A stretch of 48,252 nt of DNA from a bacterium ADurb.Bin212 (GCA_002070055.1 MWCM01000011.1:1-48252), one strand, 5' to 3'. Positions 36,045 to 44,995 are shown, counted from the stretch's first letter. Numbers and translations: made by a program. The notes: generated by a model from the letters alone, not told the origin.

Positions 36045-36158
36045 CTTCCTCCTTTATTAATATGGATTGGCATGATAAATGCCATTTGTGTTGTTTTAGC
36101 TTGAATCTGTGAATTAGTAAAGTAATTTTAGTTCTATATAGTGCAATCCTGTGAATAC

Positions 36159-36185
36159 AAAAAAGGACAACCACTCTAGGTTGTC
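36159..36185 (-). terminator. Intrinsic terminator of the RNA candidate
   Basis: Minus-strand stem GACAACC (36185-36179) and GGTTGTC (36172-36166), a 6-nt loop, and a T-run from the A residues at 36159-36164. Confidence 0.75.
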
Positions 36186-36303
36186 TGGACCAACAACAGG
36201 ATTGCGCCCATTGTGTTCGAGTGATTGCCCTTTGTTTAGGCGCAATCACTCTGCTTTGGACAGAATGCACAATCTTATTCTATTGTTGATCCAGACATTA
36301 CCA
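36159..36303 (-). ncRNA. Candidate structured RNA with own terminator
   Basis: On the minus strand: a TATATT -10 with TG in front lies near 36309-36304; P1 is 16 bp (36295-36280 with 36199-36184, two G-U pairs); inside it ATTGTG (36273-36268) pairs with CACAAT (36215-36210), and AGTGATTGC (36250-36242) pairs with GCAATCACT (36228-36220). A terminator GACAACC/GGTTGTC with six T follows. An alternative 9-bp stem, 36204-36196 with 36152-36144, would cover the terminator. It is a free RNA or the leader of the gene at 36044-35412. Confidence 0.55.
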
Positions 36304-36373
36304 ATATAGCACAAGCTATACTCTAAATAAACATTAATTACGTTCACTAGACTTTCCTTGCCAACGCGGTATC

Positions 36374-36404
36374 CTTTCCTTACCTTAAATAAAAAGGAAG
36401 GGAG
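36374..36404 (+). promoter_or_regulatory. Shine-Dalgarno-sequestering hairpin before the recombinase
   Basis: CTTTCCTT (36374-36381) pairs with AAGGAAGG (36394-36401), which is most of the ribosome binding site GGAAGGGAG directly before the ATG at 36405. Folding would keep recombinase translation low. Confidence 0.5.
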
Positions 36405-37766
36405 ATGAGCACAATTAATTACACTAATACAGCTCCGCTGCAGCTACCAAAATTCGCAAACGGCAAGCCGATAAGCAAAGAAGTTGTTAAAGAAGAACCA
36501 ATCCGCTACTGCCTCTATGCCAGGAAATCGAGCGAGGACGACGAGAGGCAGGCACTTTCTGTTGATTCTCAGATCAAAGAGATGCTGGAGCAAGCGCAAA
36601 GGGAGGATCTATTAGTGGTTGATATTAGGAAAGAAAGTCACTCTGCTAAACAATCAAACCAACGACCCGTCTTCAACCAACTTCTACTGGATATCGCCCA
36701 AAGAAAATTTAATGGAATTTTATCATGGGCACCCGATCGGCTAAGCAGAAATGCCGGTGACTTGGGCTCGGTGGTTGATCTTATGGATCAGGAGCTTTTG
36801 AAAGATATTCGAACCCACGGACAGAGATTCTCAAATTCACCCAACGAAAAATTTCTCTTAATGATCTTATGCTCGCAAGCCAAGCTGGAAAACGATCATC
36901 GCGGCGAGAATGTAAAAAGAGGCATGAAGGCTAAATGTGAGATGGGCTACAGACCTTCCAAATCTCCTCTAGGCTATTTACCGGATTTAACTTCACCTCG
37001 AGGCATGAGATCAATCATTCTGGATCCAGAGAGGGCTCCAATCATTAAACAGATGTTTGAGAAAGTATACTTCAATGGCTGGAGCGGTAGAGAGATATTT
37101 CAATGGTTAAACGAGATAGGATTTAGCACCAGATCAGGGAAAAAGATAACCCTAAGCTCTGTCTACCGGACATTGAATAACCCTTACTACTGCGGGGTCT
37201 ACGAATATCCAAAAGGCAGCGGAACTTGGTACACCGCCAATCACCCGGCAATCATCTCAAAGCAACTATTTGAAGACGTCCAAGAGAGACTTGCGGTTGT
37301 CCCTAAATCTTCCCCTGGAACAATCGAGTATAATTTCACCAAGCTTCTAAAATGCGGTTATTGCGGATCGGGAGTAACCGCAGAGCGCAAAATCAAGAAG
37401 TTCAAGAATGGCACATCCCGTGTCTACATTTACTATCATTGCACTCAAGCCAGAAATATTATCTGTAAGAATCCTTACATCAAAGAGGAAGAATTGCTTA
37501 ATCAGCTGCTTAATATTATTGATACTATCCCGATAGAGAAAATTGAAGCCCAACAAAGAATTCAGCATGAGCTGTTTAGATATCATAATTTTACCCAAGG
37601 AGTACTGAATTCCACGGTTAGCAAAGAGATGGTACTGCCCCAAATTGATGCACGAGAGTTTGCTAGATATATCCTTAAGAATGGCACCAAAGAAGAGAAA
37701 AGAGAATTACTAAGCTGTGTGAATGCAAAATTAATTCTAAACGATCGGAAGATACACCTGGAATAA
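36405..37766 (+). CDS. Large serine recombinase (site-specific integrase)
   Basis: 453 residues. The N-terminal resolvase domain has RYCLYARKSSEDD with the nucleophile near S42 and ILSWAPDRLSRN with the conserved Arg residues. The recombinase domain follows (PSKSPLGYLPD; IIKQMFEKVYFNGWSGREIFQWLN), then a zinc ribbon with CGYCGSG and a later HC..C set (about 318-365), then a helical C-terminus. It would integrate or excise a circular element by a double-strand break and rejoining. It ends 210 nt before tRNA-Gly. Confidence 0.93.
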   Translation: MSTINYTNTAPLQLPKFANGKPISKEVVKEEPIRYCLYARKSSEDDERQALSVDSQIKEMLEQAQREDLLVVDIRKESHSAKQSNQRPVFNQLLLDIAQRKFNGILSWAPDRLSRNAGDLGSVVDLMDQELLKDIRTHGQRFSNSPNEKFLLMILCSQAKLENDHRGENVKRGMKAKCEMGYRPSKSPLGYLPDLTSPRGMRSIILDPERAPIIKQMFEKVYFNGWSGREIFQWLNEIGFSTRSGKKITLSSVYRTLNNPYYCGVYEYPKGSGTWYTANHPAIISKQLFEDVQERLAVVPKSSPGTIEYNFTKLLKCGYCGSGVTAERKIKKFKNGTSRVYIYYHCTQARNIICKNPYIKEEELLNQLLNIIDTIPIEKIEAQQRIQHELFRYHNFTQGVLNSTVSKEMVLPQIDAREFARYILKNGTKEEKRELLSCVNAKLILNDRKIHLE

Positions 37767-37869
37767 TATGAATTTATAGAAGAGAATGAACCGTTTAGGT
37801 CTTTTTGACGTTAGTTATTGAGGGGAGTGAGTCCGATAATTTATTTTGGGTGAAGCACATTTTGGATAA

Positions 37870-37919
37870 AAAAACTGGCCTAAATTCCAATCGTTGTTTT
37901 GGAGCTTAAGCCAGTTTTT
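37870..37919. terminator. Bidirectional terminator
   Basis: AAAAACTGGC (37870-37879) and GCCAGTTTTT (37910-37919) form a 10-bp stem, with inner CCAA/TTGG pairs. T-runs are available on both strands. It serves the recombinase and the tRNA-Gly transcript. Confidence 0.8.
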
Positions 37920-37940
37920 ATACTTCTATACTGCATTTAT

Positions 37941-37976
37941 GCCATGACCCTAACGGGTCGTATGGCAACTATTTTT
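37941..37976 (+). terminator. GC hairpin with T-run
   Basis: GCCAT-GACCC (37941-37950), loop TAAC, GGGTC-gt-ATGGC (37955-37966), then a T-run near 37972-37976. A second stop signal between the recombinase and the tRNA. Confidence 0.55.
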
Positions 37977-37979
37977 CTT

Positions 37980-38054
37980 TGGAGCGGGTAACGGGAATCG
38001 AACCCGTATCTCATCCATGGCAAGGACGTATAATAGCCATTATACTATACCCGC
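37980..38054 (-). tRNA. tRNA-Gly (anticodon GCC)
   Basis: On the minus strand the acceptor stem is GCGGGTA with TACCCGC; the anticodon arm has CTTGCCATG, anticodon GCC. The T arm has GGTTCGATTCC. The discriminator is T, usual for Gly, and CCA is encoded (37982-37980). Length is 72 nt plus CCA. It stands next to the recombinase cassette. Confidence 0.95.
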
Positions 38055-38275
38055 AGAAATAATTTTCAATTTTCAATTTAGAATTTAAAAATGAATCGCA
38101 ATGACAAATTATTAAAATCAATTCATGAATTATCAGAGTTTATTTTAGCAATTAAATCGGGAATAGTAAAGATACCAGCTATTAATATCAACTGTATGAT
38201 GCAAATTTATTGCAAAAAGTATAATTATATATCCGATAAGTGTCTGTGAATGTAAAAATTGCACAGCCATCTGTA
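38055..38275. other. Intergenic region before the PHP surface protein
   Basis: AT-rich; the first part repeats the AATTTTCAATTT/AATTTAAAA linker style seen elsewhere. Beyond a promoter at its right end I see no gene or RNA. Confidence 0.4.
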
Positions 38276-38304
38276 TTGTCGAAATTAGTTAGTAAAGTTA
38301 AAAT
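38276..38304 (+). promoter_or_regulatory. Promoter of the PHP surface protein gene
   Basis: TTGTCG (38276-38281), a 17-nt spacer, TAAAAT (38299-38304). The predicted leader is about 27 nt. Confidence 0.6.
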
Positions 38305-38337
38305 ATTATTAACAAAGCATTAAAAAAACGGGGAACA

Positions 38338-41300
38338 ATGCGCAATAAACTCTTATTATTAGCTGTATTTATACCAGTAATTTTAGTTGTAATTATTTTC
38401 TCCAATAATTCTTTGGCCTCCGATTGGCCAAGTAAAAACTTCGACCAGACTCTAAATCGCCACATTGTTGATTCTAGTGTTATAGGTAGCACTCGTACTT
38501 CTTTTGAAATAGATGTCGCTTATAATACACAGGATATGGTAGTTGGAAACGGCTATTTTTACTATTCTGATGGTGCGACTCAGTCAACAATTTATGCTGT
38601 AAATATATCTACAAAGGCCGTTGAATGGAGCAATAAATATCTATCCCAGATTACAAAAATTATCTATTTGGACAACAAAGCCTGTTTCGGAGCGGACAAA
38701 TTCTACTGTTTGAACTATAAAACAGGAGAAGAGGTTTGGTCTAACAGCCCTGGTAAATTTGGCAACGCAACGCTTAAGGCAAAAGTATATCAATTTGATG
38801 GTGTAAATTTATACGGGGTTGGTTATTACAGTAATATTCAGAAAATATTTATTATTGATTCAAGTACAGGGGTTGCAAGAGATATACCGGAAATGATAAT
38901 TACCGATACAATTATCGATATTGGAATAGCACAAAATAATGCATATTTATCTTTGGCGCATGGTGGGGTGTCACCAAGCTCCAGTATTAAAAAAATTGAT
39001 TTAAGTAGCTTTAGTTCATTCGAGACTTCTCAATCTTGCCGCTCAACAGATGTTAGAATGTTGCTCGATATCGAGAATAATCAGGTAGTGCTTACTGCAC
39101 CAAATGCCGCCATATGTAGTTACAAAATGGACGATTTAAGCGCGATCGCTGTGAATAGGATGGAGAATTTACAGAGATTTGTTAAATACAACGACAAGTA
39201 TTACTCGGTTTGGGGCAAATATTCAAAATCAATGCCAGCCGATAATACTTTGGCAAACGTGAGTAAATCAGAAGTGCTTGATGAGGATAATTTTCAAACT
39301 GATCCGATTGTTGTAAACGAAGTTATGTATGCTGCAACAAGTGGAGGGGCGATATGGAGTAAAAATTTAGAAACTTTAGATAGCAAATATTCGACAATTC
39401 GCGACGCTGGAATTGCAAGAAATATTATTTATTCAGACGGATATTTAATAACTCTCTTTGGTTGTAATGAAGATGGCGCATGGAAGGCAAAAGTTGTATT
39501 TAGTGATATCAATAACATCTCGGCCACTCCAGCTCGTAATTTTACTATTACTTCTCCTTACAATACAGAAGGAATGAATCAATATTTGGGGCAGCTACAT
39601 TGCCATTATATTCCAGATATCCCATCTTGGAATAAAGTCTTTAATGGGGAACCAAACCCAGCCTTTACTGTAGAAAAGTATAACCAAGCTGGTTATGACT
39701 TTGTGGCGTTAACAGAGCACAATACGGTCGTACCGATGCCGGTTATTGAAGAATCTCATATCTTGCAGATACGGGATGCGGAGGAGGTTACTGTTGGCGC
39801 AGGAGGAAGCCATGTATTAGCAATTGGGGTAGATACACACACCGATCAAAATTTGCCCTTACAAAGCCGTATAGATGAGATTGTTAATCAGGGAGGTTTA
39901 GCAATTTTGGCCCATCCGAATTCGAAGGAGTACCCAGTGAGTCTAAATGAACTAATCTCGCTGAGAAACCATTCAGGGATCGAAGCAATTAACGGAACCT
40001 TTTTAAGGTATAAATATTTAAAAAAACGTTTAGGAGAATACTCGGCGTTTGACAAAATTGACCAAATATTAGCGCTGAAGAAGAAAACTTTTGTCTATGC
40101 AAATGATGATTATACTCCTGGAGATGGTGGCTTTAATGAGGCGGCTGTTATTGCATTTGCGCCCAATAATACTCAGCAAGAAATAATGGGAGCGCTTAAA
40201 AGTGGAAATTTTTACGCCCTCCAGGGTTCCAGTGCTCCAAAAATTACCATTGATATAACCGGCTCTTCATTAGTTGTTAATTCAGATCGTCAATCTATTA
40301 TTAGGTTTATTGGAGACGGAGGAAAGATTTTAAAAGCAGAAAAAGATGTTTATGCCTCCGGTTATGCTTTTGTGGGGAATGAAAAATATGTTAGAGCAGA
40401 GGTGGAGTCTGTGGAGACGGGGAAAAAATCATGGACACAACCTGTTTTTGTAAACCAAACCATAAATTACTTAAACTTAAGTGCTGGGGAACATACTATT
40501 ACAGCAAAAGATGCCTTCTTTAAAATTGATACGAGCGGAGAATTTTCTTTAAATAATGTGGAAATATCTAATTTACCAGAAGCATATCCACCGGCTGGTC
40601 ATCTTTCCGGTGTTTACTCACTTAATACAACCGGCGAGGTTAATAGCGGAAATTCTATTACCTACTCATACAAAAATATTAATTTGCCTGTAAGTGAGGA
40701 ACAGCTAAGAATTTACACATATAAAGATGAACAGGGGATTTGGGAGCCAGTAGAAGCAAATATCGATTACAGTTCAAAAACTATAACCGCATCTCTGCCT
40801 CATTACTCTTTGTATTCACTAAGCGCAGAAATTCCGGATGACAATCAATCTCCTTCCATTGTTCTTACTTCCCCTACTAATTTTGAAAATATCTCCGGGG
40901 AGGTAATGCTTGAGGCTAATGCAAGTGATAATCATTTGGTTACGGCGGTAAGATTTGTTTTAGACAATAATGATATTGGTTCCGATATAGTTCCCGAAGA
41001 CGGCTGGAGCATGCCTTTCGATTTTTCAAGAGTAACAACAGGGCAACATGAACTAATGGTTGAAGCAGAGGATTTTGTTGGCAATGTGGGAAGTGCAAGT
41101 TATATATTAAATATAAATAGCGAGTTTTCTGCTCCTTCAATAACGGTTACCGTGCCTCTTGAAGGCGAAATTTTAAAAGATATTTCTGTAATTTCCGGAA
41201 GCTATATTAGTGATTCAGAGGCCGTCGAAATTAATATCTATTTGGATGATGTATATATTGAAAAGGCTGAGTTTGCAGACAATGTATTTTCAAAGAATAT

Positions 41301-41892
41301 CGATTGGAATCAGTTTATGGAGGGGGAGCACATTCTAAAAGTTGAACTTGTTGATAAAGCAGGGAACATCGCGATCACAGAAGTGGAAATTAATATCGGT
41401 GAAATAATTACTGCAACAATAATTTCACCCGAAAACAGAGATTATTTTAGGGGAGAACAAATTCCGATAAATGTTGCTGTTGTGCCGCAGAGCAATATAG
41501 AGATATATATTGATGGCAATTTGGTTAACAATAATTCAACAATTGATTTATTAGATTACTCTTTGGGAGAACATAAGCTTGATGTTTATTTTAAGGGAAA
41601 GATTATTTCTAGTGTCACTTTTTCCGTCATTACTAACTATCAAGACACAATTGCTGTTATAAAAAGGCTAGAAAAAGATGGAGCCTTTAAAAATCACGGG
41701 ATTCCCACAGCAATAATTGCTCAACTGAGAGTCGCAGAATTGGCACGTATGTTCAGCGCATACAAAGCTGAGAATATAATAATAAGGAATCTTCAACAAT
41801 ATATTAAACAGCAATCAGGAGGGAGCAAACCGAAGATCAACGTAAAGGCTAAAAACTTACTTGCTGAGCATATCGATTATCTTAGTCGATAA
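38338..41892 (+). CDS. Secreted multidomain protein: PQQ-like propeller, PHP phosphoesterase, Ig-like, FIMAH
   Basis: 1184 residues. Signal peptide or anchor at 1-27. Residues about 45-400 are a PQQ-type beta-propeller (IYAVNISTKAVEWSNKY; FYCLNYKTGEEVW). Residues about 410-630 are a PHP metal-dependent phosphoesterase with H421-C-H423, E460-H461-N462, H492, H526-P-N and D590-D591. Beta domains follow, then three Ig-like repeats (about 837-930, 933-1021, 1024-1098) and a FIMAH-type helical tail (1100-1184). It is exported and probably attached to the surface; it may cleave phosphoester substrates such as DNA, or polymers. The arrangement looks intact. Confidence 0.85.
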   Translation: MRNKLLLLAVFIPVILVVIIFSNNSLASDWPSKNFDQTLNRHIVDSSVIGSTRTSFEIDVAYNTQDMVVGNGYFYYSDGATQSTIYAVNISTKAVEWSNKYLSQITKIIYLDNKACFGADKFYCLNYKTGEEVWSNSPGKFGNATLKAKVYQFDGVNLYGVGYYSNIQKIFIIDSSTGVARDIPEMIITDTIIDIGIAQNNAYLSLAHGGVSPSSSIKKIDLSSFSSFETSQSCRSTDVRMLLDIENNQVVLTAPNAAICSYKMDDLSAIAVNRMENLQRFVKYNDKYYSVWGKYSKSMPADNTLANVSKSEVLDEDNFQTDPIVVNEVMYAATSGGAIWSKNLETLDSKYSTIRDAGIARNIIYSDGYLITLFGCNEDGAWKAKVVFSDINNISATPARNFTITSPYNTEGMNQYLGQLHCHYIPDIPSWNKVFNGEPNPAFTVEKYNQAGYDFVALTEHNTVVPMPVIEESHILQIRDAEEVTVGAGGSHVLAIGVDTHTDQNLPLQSRIDEIVNQGGLAILAHPNSKEYPVSLNELISLRNHSGIEAINGTFLRYKYLKKRLGEYSAFDKIDQILALKKKTFVYANDDYTPGDGGFNEAAVIAFAPNNTQQEIMGALKSGNFYALQGSSAPKITIDITGSSLVVNSDRQSIIRFIGDGGKILKAEKDVYASGYAFVGNEKYVRAEVESVETGKKSWTQPVFVNQTINYLNLSAGEHTITAKDAFFKIDTSGEFSLNNVEISNLPEAYPPAGHLSGVYSLNTTGEVNSGNSITYSYKNINLPVSEEQLRIYTYKDEQGIWEPVEANIDYSSKTITASLPHYSLYSLSAEIPDDNQSPSIVLTSPTNFENISGEVMLEANASDNHLVTAVRFVLDNNDIGSDIVPEDGWSMPFDFSRVTTGQHELMVEAEDFVGNVGSASYILNINSEFSAPSITVTVPLEGEILKDISVISGSYISDSEAVEINIYLDDVYIEKAEFADNVFSKNIDWNQFMEGEHILKVELVDKAGNIAITEVEINIGEIITATIISPENRDYFRGEQIPINVAVVPQSNIEIYIDGNLVNNNSTIDLLDYSLGEHKLDVYFKGKIISSVTFSVITNYQDTIAVIKRLEKDGAFKNHGIPTAIIAQLRVAELARMFSAYKAENIIIRNLQQYIKQQSGGSKPKINVKAKNLLAEHIDYLSR

Positions 41893-42136
41893 TGAATTTT
41901 GAAATAAGGTATCCGATAACATTATATAATATGCCCAATATTCCTATGACAATAAATATAGATTTTACAGATAGAGATCTAATTTTTAAAGCAGTGATAA
42001 TAATGGCGACAGAAAATAAAGATGAGAGTATGGTAATACTTAATAATGATAATCGATCACCAACAACTGTAAGTTCGAACAAGAGCAATATTACAACAAA
42101 CGCTAATGAAACATAAGGATATAAGTTTTTCTTCAT
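41882..42136 (-). CDS. Small three-helix membrane protein
   Basis: 84 residues. GGAGGGGAG directly before the ATG at 42136 is strong. Three membrane helices lie at about 8-26, 31-50 and 59-79. Its end overlaps the end of the PHP gene by 11 nt on the opposite strand. The antisense frame at 41892-42116 lacks a ribosome binding site and is rejected. Function unknown. Confidence 0.7.
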   Translation of the reverse strand: MKKNLYPYVSLAFVVILLLFELTVVGDRLSLLSITILSSLFSVAIIITALKIRSLSVKSIFIVIGILGILYNVIGYLISKFIID

Positions 42137-42259
42137 CTCCCCTCCTATTTACATATTTTCTATATTATATCTCAAATTTATAGTTCTTTGTTAGGGGGGG
42201 TATTATAACACAATATTTGCTGCTTATATGCTGCAAGTTAAGGTAATAACTATTAGCTA

Positions 42260-42289
42260 TTGCTACACTCGGGATATGCTCGGTATAAT
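42260..42289 (+). promoter_or_regulatory. Promoter for the small gene at 42321
   Basis: TTGCTA (42260-42265), an 18-nt spacer, TATAAT (42284-42289). It supports the GTG start at 42321 over the earlier ATG at 42228. Confidence 0.6.
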
Positions 42290-42320
42290 AAATAGGTCAT
42301 TTTTAATAAAGGAGGCAAAA

Positions 42321-42494
42321 GTGTCTATTGTTGAGGAGTCGGAGTTTAAGGGGAATAAAATGATCGTTATCAAAATGAACGAGGAGGATAAATATCCCTT
42401 TCAGTTTGGTGTTAAAAAAGCCAAAATGGTTTTGGAGAATATCGACGAGATAAAAAAGTTTGTAGAAAAATACGATAAAGCAAGTAGCAAGTAG
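42321..42494 (+). CDS. Small conserved-looking hypothetical protein
   Basis: 57 residues from the GTG at 42321, with AAAGGAGG about 6 nt upstream and a promoter at 42260-42289. It is a compact alpha/beta sequence: KMIVIKMNEEDKYPFQFGVKKAKMVLENIDEIKKFVEK. It has a beta hairpin followed by two helices, no cysteines, no membrane part. Possibly a small regulatory or nucleic-acid-related protein; no family recognised. AGCAAGT tandem repeats cover its 3' end. Confidence 0.65.
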   Translation: MSIVEESEFKGNKMIVIKMNEEDKYPFQFGVKKAKMVLENIDEIKKFVEKYDKASSK

Positions 42495-42500
42495 CAAGTA
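42478..42500. repeat. Short AGCAAGT tandem repeat
   Basis: Three copies of AGCAAGT lie head-to-tail at the stop codon of the small gene. Low-complexity; may reflect slippage. Confidence 0.5.
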
Positions 42501-42625
42501 GGTTCAGCTTCTGAGACTACAATTTAAAATTAATATTTAATTTCCTAATTCTTAAATGCTTAGTAGCTAGTCTGCTGAATTCTTAATTCTTAATTCTGTA
42601 TTGCCTGCCCCGTCAAAAGCATATT

Positions 42626-44320
42626 ATGACTCAAGATCAAGCTCTAAAAATATTAAAATCCGGAGCCAATGTTTTTTTGACCGGTGAGCCGGGTAGTGGG
42701 AAAACCTACACAATCAACCGATATGTAGAGTATTTGCGATCCCACGCTATTGAGCCGGCAATTACCGCATCTACCGGCATAGCTGCAACCCATATCGGGG
42801 GGATGACTATCCACTCATGGAGCGGTATCGGCATTAGAGATAGGCTGAGTCGCGGTGATATACGCAGCATTTTAGACAAAAAAAATGTATTAAAAAGAAT
42901 TCAAAAAGCCAAAGTGCTAATAATTGACGAAATCTCTATGTTGGACGCCAACACTTTGGATAATATCAATGCAATTTGTTGTCATGCTAAAGCTAATAAT
43001 AATGCTTTTGGTGGTTTGCAGGTTGTTTTGGTGGGTGATTTTCTGCAGTTACCTCCAGTGGTAAAAAGAACCGTAAGCAATGAATCTCAAGGTAGCTTTT
43101 TTGATGAAACAGAGCCTATATTTGCATATCAATCCAGCGTCTGGCGGGAGGCAGATTTATCTGTCTGTTACATTACCGAGCAATTCCGTCAGAAGCAGGG
43201 TGAATTGCTTCAAATTTTATCAAAAATTCGTAGTAATTCCTTTGATGAATCATCATTAAATATGATTCTGAGCAGAAGAACAGATGCAGATAGCTTGTCG
43301 GAGGATATTCCAAAACTTTATTCTCACAATATTGATGTGGATAGTGTGAATAATAGAATGCTCAAACAAATCGCTGGAGAGGAGCGAGTATTTGAGATGA
43401 GGAGTAAAGGCCCGCGAAATCTTATTGTATCAATGAAAAAGGGCTGTTTGTCTCCAGAAAAGCTCTGCTTAAAAATCGGTGCCACAGTTATGTTTACAAA
43501 AAATGATATCAAAGGTAAATACGTTAATGGGACCTTGGGGGAAGTATTTGCTTTTGAGGGAGAATCGGGTTTACCGGTTGTGCGCACCAAAAGCGGGCAA
43601 AAAATAATAGCCGATTATGCTGATTGGAGCGTAATGGAAGATGGAAAGATTGTGGGCAGCTTAACGCAAATCCCCCTCCGCTTAGCTTGGGCGCTTACAG
43701 TTCACAAGAGCCAAGGCGTAAGTTTAGATAAAGCGGTTATGGATCTATCGCGAGTCTTTGAGTTCGGGCAGGGATATGTGGCTCTATCCAGAGTGAGGAG
43801 CCTGCAAGGACTATATTTATTGGGATTTAACGATATGGCTTTTAAGGTAGATGAAGAGGTATTAAAACAAGATTGGGAGTTTCTATCTGCATCGGCACAG
43901 ATTGAAATGTTCGTAAAAAACCTCTCATTAGAGAAGCAAAAAGATATGGAACATGAATTTTTGCTGCGCTGTGGAGGGTCTGTGAGTAAAAAAGATGTTG
44001 TTAAAATCATAACCGAGCCGAAAGATACTTTGCAGGAAACTTTGAAACTTTGGGAACAGGGCAAAGACCCGATACAAATTGCAAAAGAGCGCTCTTTAAC
44101 TACTACTACAATATTTGGCCATTTGGAAAAATTACTAGGTCAAAAAAAGATAAATACATCCGAACTCTCTAGAATTGTTCCCAAAAAACTAAAAAACGAA
44201 ATTAGCACTATTGAACGAGCCTTTAAAAAACTTGATACCAATAAACTTACTCCAGTATTTGAATATTTTAAAGGCAAATATTCGTACGAGGAGCTAAGGA
44301 TAGTCAAAATGCTGTTGTAA
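42626..44320 (+). CDS. PIF1-like DNA helicase with C-terminal HTH
   Basis: 564 residues. SF1B helicase: Walker A GEPGSGKT (20-27), TASTGIAATHIGGMTIHSW, Walker B LIIDEISMLD, then LVGDFLQLPPV. Motifs V/VI are in LTVHKSQGVSLDKAVMDLS and QGYVALSRVRSLQGLYL. Residues about 465-564 form an HTH_40-like tail (LKLWEQGKDPIQIAKERSLTTTTIFGHLEKL), often found on RecQ or PIF1 helicases. 5'-3' DNA unwinding, probably repair or G-quadruplex resolution. Confidence 0.92.
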   Translation: MTQDQALKILKSGANVFLTGEPGSGKTYTINRYVEYLRSHAIEPAITASTGIAATHIGGMTIHSWSGIGIRDRLSRGDIRSILDKKNVLKRIQKAKVLIIDEISMLDANTLDNINAICCHAKANNNAFGGLQVVLVGDFLQLPPVVKRTVSNESQGSFFDETEPIFAYQSSVWREADLSVCYITEQFRQKQGELLQILSKIRSNSFDESSLNMILSRRTDADSLSEDIPKLYSHNIDVDSVNNRMLKQIAGEERVFEMRSKGPRNLIVSMKKGCLSPEKLCLKIGATVMFTKNDIKGKYVNGTLGEVFAFEGESGLPVVRTKSGQKIIADYADWSVMEDGKIVGSLTQIPLRLAWALTVHKSQGVSLDKAVMDLSRVFEFGQGYVALSRVRSLQGLYLLGFNDMAFKVDEEVLKQDWEFLSASAQIEMFVKNLSLEKQKDMEHEFLLRCGGSVSKKDVVKIITEPKDTLQETLKLWEQGKDPIQIAKERSLTTTTIFGHLEKLLGQKKINTSELSRIVPKKLKNEISTIERAFKKLDTNKLTPVFEYFKGKYSYEELRIVKMLL

Positions 44321-44391
44321 TTGCAATGGAAAATAACTACTAATTTTAGATTGTATTTGAAAAAGCGGTTCAAATTCTATAAGGTAAAATC

Positions 44392-44961
44392 ATGAATAAT
44401 AACTATCAAACAATTTGGGAACTGGCTATCCCATATTTAAAACAGGGTAGCATGAAAGATTTTATTGTACATACAAAGCATGTTGTAAAATCGATGGAGC
44501 TTCTTATCGAAAAAGAGGGGGGCGAGGAGCGCATTCTAATTCCGGCTGCAATACTTCATGATGTGGGCTTTTCAAAAATTGATAAAGGACTTCAGTGCAG
44601 TAAAGACTTAAAAGAAAAACGCGAGGCACAACGCCAACATTTAGTTTTGGCAAAAGATATAATTCAGGAAATTCTAGGCGAGTCAGGTTACAACCAAAAT
44701 GATATTGATCGAATAATCGGAATTGTTGAGGTGCACAAATTCCACGATCCGAAAGAGAAAGAAAAACAACTGTTAATTGATGCTGATAATTTATCTGATG
44801 TCTGGAAGGAGCAATTTTATTCCGATATTAAATCCTATGGTCATACTCCGGAGCGCGTTTACATTTTTAGAACAAAAAATACATATTACACAAAAACCGC
44901 TCGTGATTTTGCTGAAAAGGAGATGGCAGATCGCCTTAAAGAGGTGCAAGAATTGGTGTAA
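44392..44961 (+). CDS. HD-domain phosphohydrolase
   Basis: 189 residues. H27 or H30, H56-D57 (AAILHDVGFSK), H115/H118 (EVHKFH) and D130/D132 (LIDADNLSD) supply the metal-binding set of the HD family. The substrate is probably a nucleotide or second messenger; the precise one cannot be read from the sequence. Its ribosome binding site is weak. It follows the helicase by 71 nt. Confidence 0.85.
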   Translation: MNNNYQTIWELAIPYLKQGSMKDFIVHTKHVVKSMELLIEKEGGEERILIPAAILHDVGFSKIDKGLQCSKDLKEKREAQRQHLVLAKDIIQEILGESGYNQNDIDRIIGIVEVHKFHDPKEKEKQLLIDADNLSDVWKEQFYSDIKSYGHTPERVYIFRTKNTYYTKTARDFAEKEMADRLKEVQELV

Positions 44962-44995
44962 TAATCAGGCGTTAGGCACGTCATCGACAGGCTGG

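Larger units (their letters stand above)
32171..37766. mobile_element. Phage-derived integrative cassette
   Basis: ParB-methyltransferase fusion, small and large terminase, a membrane protein, a structured RNA candidate and a serine recombinase stand together. Structural, lysis and replication genes are absent. It is therefore a decayed prophage, a phage satellite, or a borrowed packaging module. Borders are not defined: I found no clear att repeats. The element may extend left to include the defence operon. Confidence 0.6.

Noticed and set aside
37980-38054. tRNA-Gly as integration site with a duplicated 3' end
   Set aside because: No second copy of the tRNA 3' sequence is seen in the window, and large serine recombinases seldom use tRNA genes.
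41892-42116. Plus-strand ORF of 74 residues
   Set aside because: No ribosome binding site; it is antisense to a membrane protein with a strong Shine-Dalgarno.
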